From the NCBI GenBank assembly GCA_902796895.1, contig CADBQV010000069.1, positions 1-9,293 of the forward strand: 9,293 nucleotides of DNA. The letters run 5' to 3'. Under the pieces are notes generated by a model. The model was not told the origin of the DNA and did not search any database. It worked only from the letters and a program-made list of their open reading frames with translations. This DNA is from an uncultured Erysipelotrichaceae bacterium. Its GTDB lineage: Bacteria > Bacillota_I > Bacilli_A > Acholeplasmatales > Anaeroplasmataceae. A program made the position numbers and the translations under genes. The first letter of the stretch is position 1. The number at the start of each line of letters is the position of its first letter. This document shows positions 7,221-9,293 of the stretch, in pieces.

Positions 7221-7897
7221 ATGTTTATTTCATCTGATATAACAGTTATTACTTCTTCTTCATTTTTTAAAACTAAATGATTATTATTATCAATATTTAT
7301 AACCTTATATAATTTATTATTATAATAAACATCTTTACCTATTACATAGCTATATTTTATATATAATTCATTTATATATTTAAAATCTTTTTCTAATAAT
7401 AAATTAAAGTAATATAAGATTTTAGATAATAAATCCATATTATCAATATTTTTTATTTCATTTAAACCAATTCCTAAATCAATTTTAGATAATTGATTTA
7501 TTCCTATACCAATAATAGATGCCTTAAATTCATTCAAATAAATATCTTCAATTAAAATACCAGATAATTTTAAATCATTTAAATATATATCATTAGGCCA
7601 TTTTATAAATGTGAATATATTATAATCATTTAATGCTAAAACAATAGAAAGTGGAGATATCACTTCATAATTTAATTTCTTATCTTTAATTAAAATAGAA
7701 AAGCATAAATCTTTATCAAAAGATTGCCAAACTCTATCATATCTTCCTCTTCCATTTGTTTGCGTTTTAGCAATTAAAATAGAATTTGAGGGATATTTAT
7801 CATAATTTTCTTTAAAAAAAGTATTGGTTGAATCAATACTTTTTACTTCATATATATGATAATTTAAAATATCTTTTTGATATTTAATTTCATCCAT
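7202..7897 (-). CDS. birA: Biotin--[acetyl-CoA-carboxylase] ligase, monofunctional (no DNA-binding domain)
   Basis: Activates biotin with ATP and attaches it to the carrier protein (AccB/BCCP) of acetyl-CoA carboxylase. The 231-residue protein has the ligase signature STN at 23-25, GRGRYDR at 49-55 (biotinyl-AMP loop), KWPND at 99-103, catalytic-type Lys110 in KLSGILIE and GIGIN at 130-134, then a short C-terminal domain. It lacks the roughly 60-80 residue N-terminal helix-turn-helix of E. coli and Bacillus BirA, so it should not act as the biotin repressor. The ATG overlaps the fabD stop codon by one base (TAATG), and GAGG lies inside the end of fabD 9 bases before it, so translation is probably coupled. 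It is the last gene of accA-fabD-birA, and the operon links the ligase to the carboxylase it serves. Its stop codon sits in the loop of the shared terminator. Confidence 0.93.
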   Translation of the reverse strand: MDEIKYQKDILNYHIYEVKSIDSTNTFFKENYDKYPSNSILIAKTQTNGRGRYDRVWQSFDKDLCFSILIKDKKLNYEVISPLSIVLALNDYNIFTFIKWPNDIYLNDLKLSGILIEDIYLNEFKASIIGIGINQLSKIDLGIGLNEIKNIDNMDLLSKILYYFNLLLEKDFKYINELYIKYSYVIGKDVYYNNKLYKVINIDNNNHLVLKNEEEVITVISDEINIKKAMA

Positions 7898-8796
7898 TAT
7901 TTTAATTCCTCTATTGTTTTATTTAAAGAATCTAGATCACAAACATTTAATACTTTATATTTTCTATCTATTCTTTTCATAAAACCAGATAATGATTTAC
8001 CAGGTCCGATTTCAATAAACATATCACATTTATCCATCATATATTTTAATGAATCTTCAAAATAAACTGAATGACAGATTTGTGCTTCAAGTAAGTCATT
8101 TAGGTTTTTATCCTCTTCCTTACCTGATACATTATATACCATATTAAATCTTGGTTTATTAGGATTATATTTATCTAATACAATTCTTAATTCTTTAGAT
8201 GCAGGAATTAAAAGTGAGGAATGGAAAGCTCCTGATACATTTAATTCTACAACCTTTAATGCTCCAGCTTCTGTTAATTTTGGCATTGCCTCATCAATTC
8301 CTTGATTATCACCAGATATTACAATTTGACCAGGACAGTTATAATTTGCGATTTCACAAATACCTTTAACATCCTTTATAACTTCTAAGATTTTTTCTCT
8401 AGATAAGCCAATTACTGCAGCCATTTTAGATGTACCTAAAGGTAGTGCATTTTGCATAATATTACCTCTATTTGTAATAATATCTATTGCATCATCAAGT
8501 GACCATACATCAGCAAATGTTAAAGCACTATATTCACCTAGTGAAAGTCCACATGCATAAGATGCATCTATACCATTTTCTTTTAATATTGATGCATAAA
8601 CATATGAAGTTAATAATATAGCTTTTTGAGCATACATTGTTTGATTTAGTAATTCTTCTGGACCATTAAAGCATAAATCTCTAATTTCAGGAAATTTATC
8701 ATATAATTCTTTAGCTTTTGGATAATTATCATAAATATCTTTACCCATTCCTACAGCTTGTGAGCCTTGTCCAGCAAATAAAAAACCAATTTTCAT
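7897..8796 (-). CDS. fabD: Malonyl-CoA:ACP transacylase FabD
   Basis: Transfers malonyl from CoA to acyl carrier protein to supply the elongation steps of type II fatty acid synthesis. The 299-residue protein is close to the usual 300-315. GQGSQ at residues 9-13 forms part of the oxyanion hole. The nucleophile is Ser85 in GLSLGEYSAL; the residue before it is Leu rather than the more common His, as I recall for other Firmicute FabDs, so this is not a defect. Arg110 in NRGNIMQ binds the malonyl carboxylate, and His192 in SGAFHSSLL completes the active site. EIGPGKSLSGF is the usual C-terminal signature. The start is 9 bases after the accA stop codon, with AGAGGG overlapping that stop. The product of acetyl-CoA carboxylase, encoded in part by accA just upstream, is FabD's substrate. 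Confidence 0.97.
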   Translation of the reverse strand: MKIGFLFAGQGSQAVGMGKDIYDNYPKAKELYDKFPEIRDLCFNGPEELLNQTMYAQKAILLTSYVYASILKENGIDASYACGLSLGEYSALTFADVWSLDDAIDIITNRGNIMQNALPLGTSKMAAVIGLSREKILEVIKDVKGICEIANYNCPGQIVISGDNQGIDEAMPKLTEAGALKVVELNVSGAFHSSLLIPASKELRIVLDKYNPNKPRFNMVYNVSGKEEDKNLNDLLEAQICHSVYFEDSLKYMMDKCDMFIEIGPGKSLSGFMKRIDRKYKVLNVCDLDSLNKTIEELK

Positions 8797-8805
8797 AATA
8801 TCCCT

Positions 8806-9293
8806 CTATTCTAAACCGATTTTTCTAAATTTCTTATATCTTAATTCTAATAACTTATTTTTATCTAGCTTAGATAATTCTTTTAATTTATTATATAATT
8901 TTTGTTTTAAATCTAATAAGAATTCATTTGTTGGTACTTTAATACCACCAAGTGGTTCTAATATGATTTCATCAATAATACCTTCATCTTTTAAATCATG
9001 ACTTGTTAGTTTCATAATTTCAGCAGATTCTTCAGCAGTTTTTAAATTTTTAAATAAAATTGATGAAAAGCCTTCAGGTGAAAGTACAGAATAAATTGCA
9101 TTTTCAAACATATAAATGTAATCAGATACAGTTAAAGCTAGGGCTCCACCTGATCCACCTTCAGAAAGCACAATCGCAACAACTGGAGTTTTTAATTTAA
9201 AAAATTCCATTAAATTAGATGCGATAGCTCTTGCTTGTCCACGCTCTTCTGCGCCTTTTCCAGGGTATGCACCTGATGTATCAACTATTGTTA
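8806..9293 (-). CDS. accA: Acetyl-CoA carboxylase carboxyltransferase subunit alpha AccA (5' end beyond window)
   Basis: With AccD it forms the carboxyltransferase that moves carboxyl from biotin to acetyl-CoA, making malonyl-CoA. The frame is open to the right edge, and about 161 C-terminal residues are visible, half of a typical 260-320 residue protein. TIVDTSGAYPGKGAEERGQ at the visible start, the glycine-rich SEGGSGGALAL loop, the VLSPEGFSSIL segment and IDEIILEPLGG are characteristic of AccA. An internal ATG at 9210 is not the start, because homologous sequence continues upstream of it. The C-terminus is lysine-rich with a likely short coiled coil. It is followed closely by fabD and birA, so the operon promoter lies outside the window. 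Whether the gene is fused to accD cannot be seen here. Confidence 0.96.
   Translation of the reverse strand, partial: TIVDTSGAYPGKGAEERGQARAIASNLMEFFKLKTPVVAIVLSEGGSGGALALTVSDYIYMFENAIYSVLSPEGFSSILFKNLKTAEESAEIMKLTSHDLKDEGIIDEIILEPLGGIKVPTNEFLLDLKQKLYNKLKELSKLDKNKLLELRYKKFRKIGLE

Noticed and set aside
7877..8065. Plus-strand open frame of 62 codons
   Set aside because: Antisense to the fabD C-terminus and the start of birA. It is low complexity and has no ribosome binding site.
8540..8548. Possible defect in FabD: Leu instead of His before the catalytic serine (GLSLG)
   Set aside because: I recall other Firmicute FabD proteins having the same Leu, and the remaining active-site residues are all present, so this is normal variation.

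Overview
The window is about 30% GC or lower by eye. It carries eight protein genes packed with short AT-rich gaps, uses TGG for tryptophan, and ends every complete gene in TAA or TAG. Together with a T-box leader, strong AGGAGG-type ribosome binding sites and the gene content, this points to a low-GC Bacillota (Firmicutes) chromosome. An uncultured Bacilli or Erysipelotrichia-like anaerobe is my guess, not a demonstrated placement. I see no mobile element, CRISPR array, tRNA or rRNA. The genes themselves are ordinary housekeeping genes, and the interest lies in the control regions between them.

Layout. Positions 1-2473 (minus) hold adhE, the bifunctional aldehyde/alcohol dehydrogenase, cut by the left edge near its C-terminus. 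Upstream of it come ung (2597-3244, minus), the glyceraldehyde-3-phosphate dehydrogenase gene gap (3326-4345, minus) and the NAD kinase gene nadK (4548-5339, minus). A divergent promoter region of about 110 bp separates nadK from a CYTH-domain phosphohydrolase-like gene (5453-5995, plus). Next is trpS (6190-7191, plus), preceded by a tryptophan T-box leader with its own terminator. trpS converges on a minus-strand operon accA-fabD-birA (accA partial at the right edge, fabD 7897-8796, birA 7202-7897), and the two units share one hairpin terminator.

Functions. Gap makes NADH and AdhE reoxidises it while forming ethanol, so these two genes are the glycolysis and redox pair of the window. NadK sets the NADP pool. 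AccA, FabD and BirA all act at the entry to fatty acid synthesis: BirA attaches biotin to the acetyl-CoA carboxylase carrier protein, AccA is part of the carboxyltransferase that makes malonyl-CoA, and FabD moves malonyl onto acyl carrier protein. Ung removes uracil from DNA. TrpRS charges tRNA-Trp, and its gene is controlled by how much of that tRNA is uncharged.

Main observations. (1) A TAAACGTTTA-type palindrome with a central CpG, like CcpA/LacI-family operators, occurs four times in the window as noticed, all in the two control regions upstream of adhE and gap. (2) Both control regions also contain a long A/T-flanked terminator hairpin with a second palindrome nested inside. At adhE the extended -10 of the promoter sits within that nested palindrome. 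(3) The trpS T-box has an unusually small Stem I. (4) The birA stop codon lies in the loop of the terminator shared with trpS. I found no convincing new defence, mobile or biosynthetic system.
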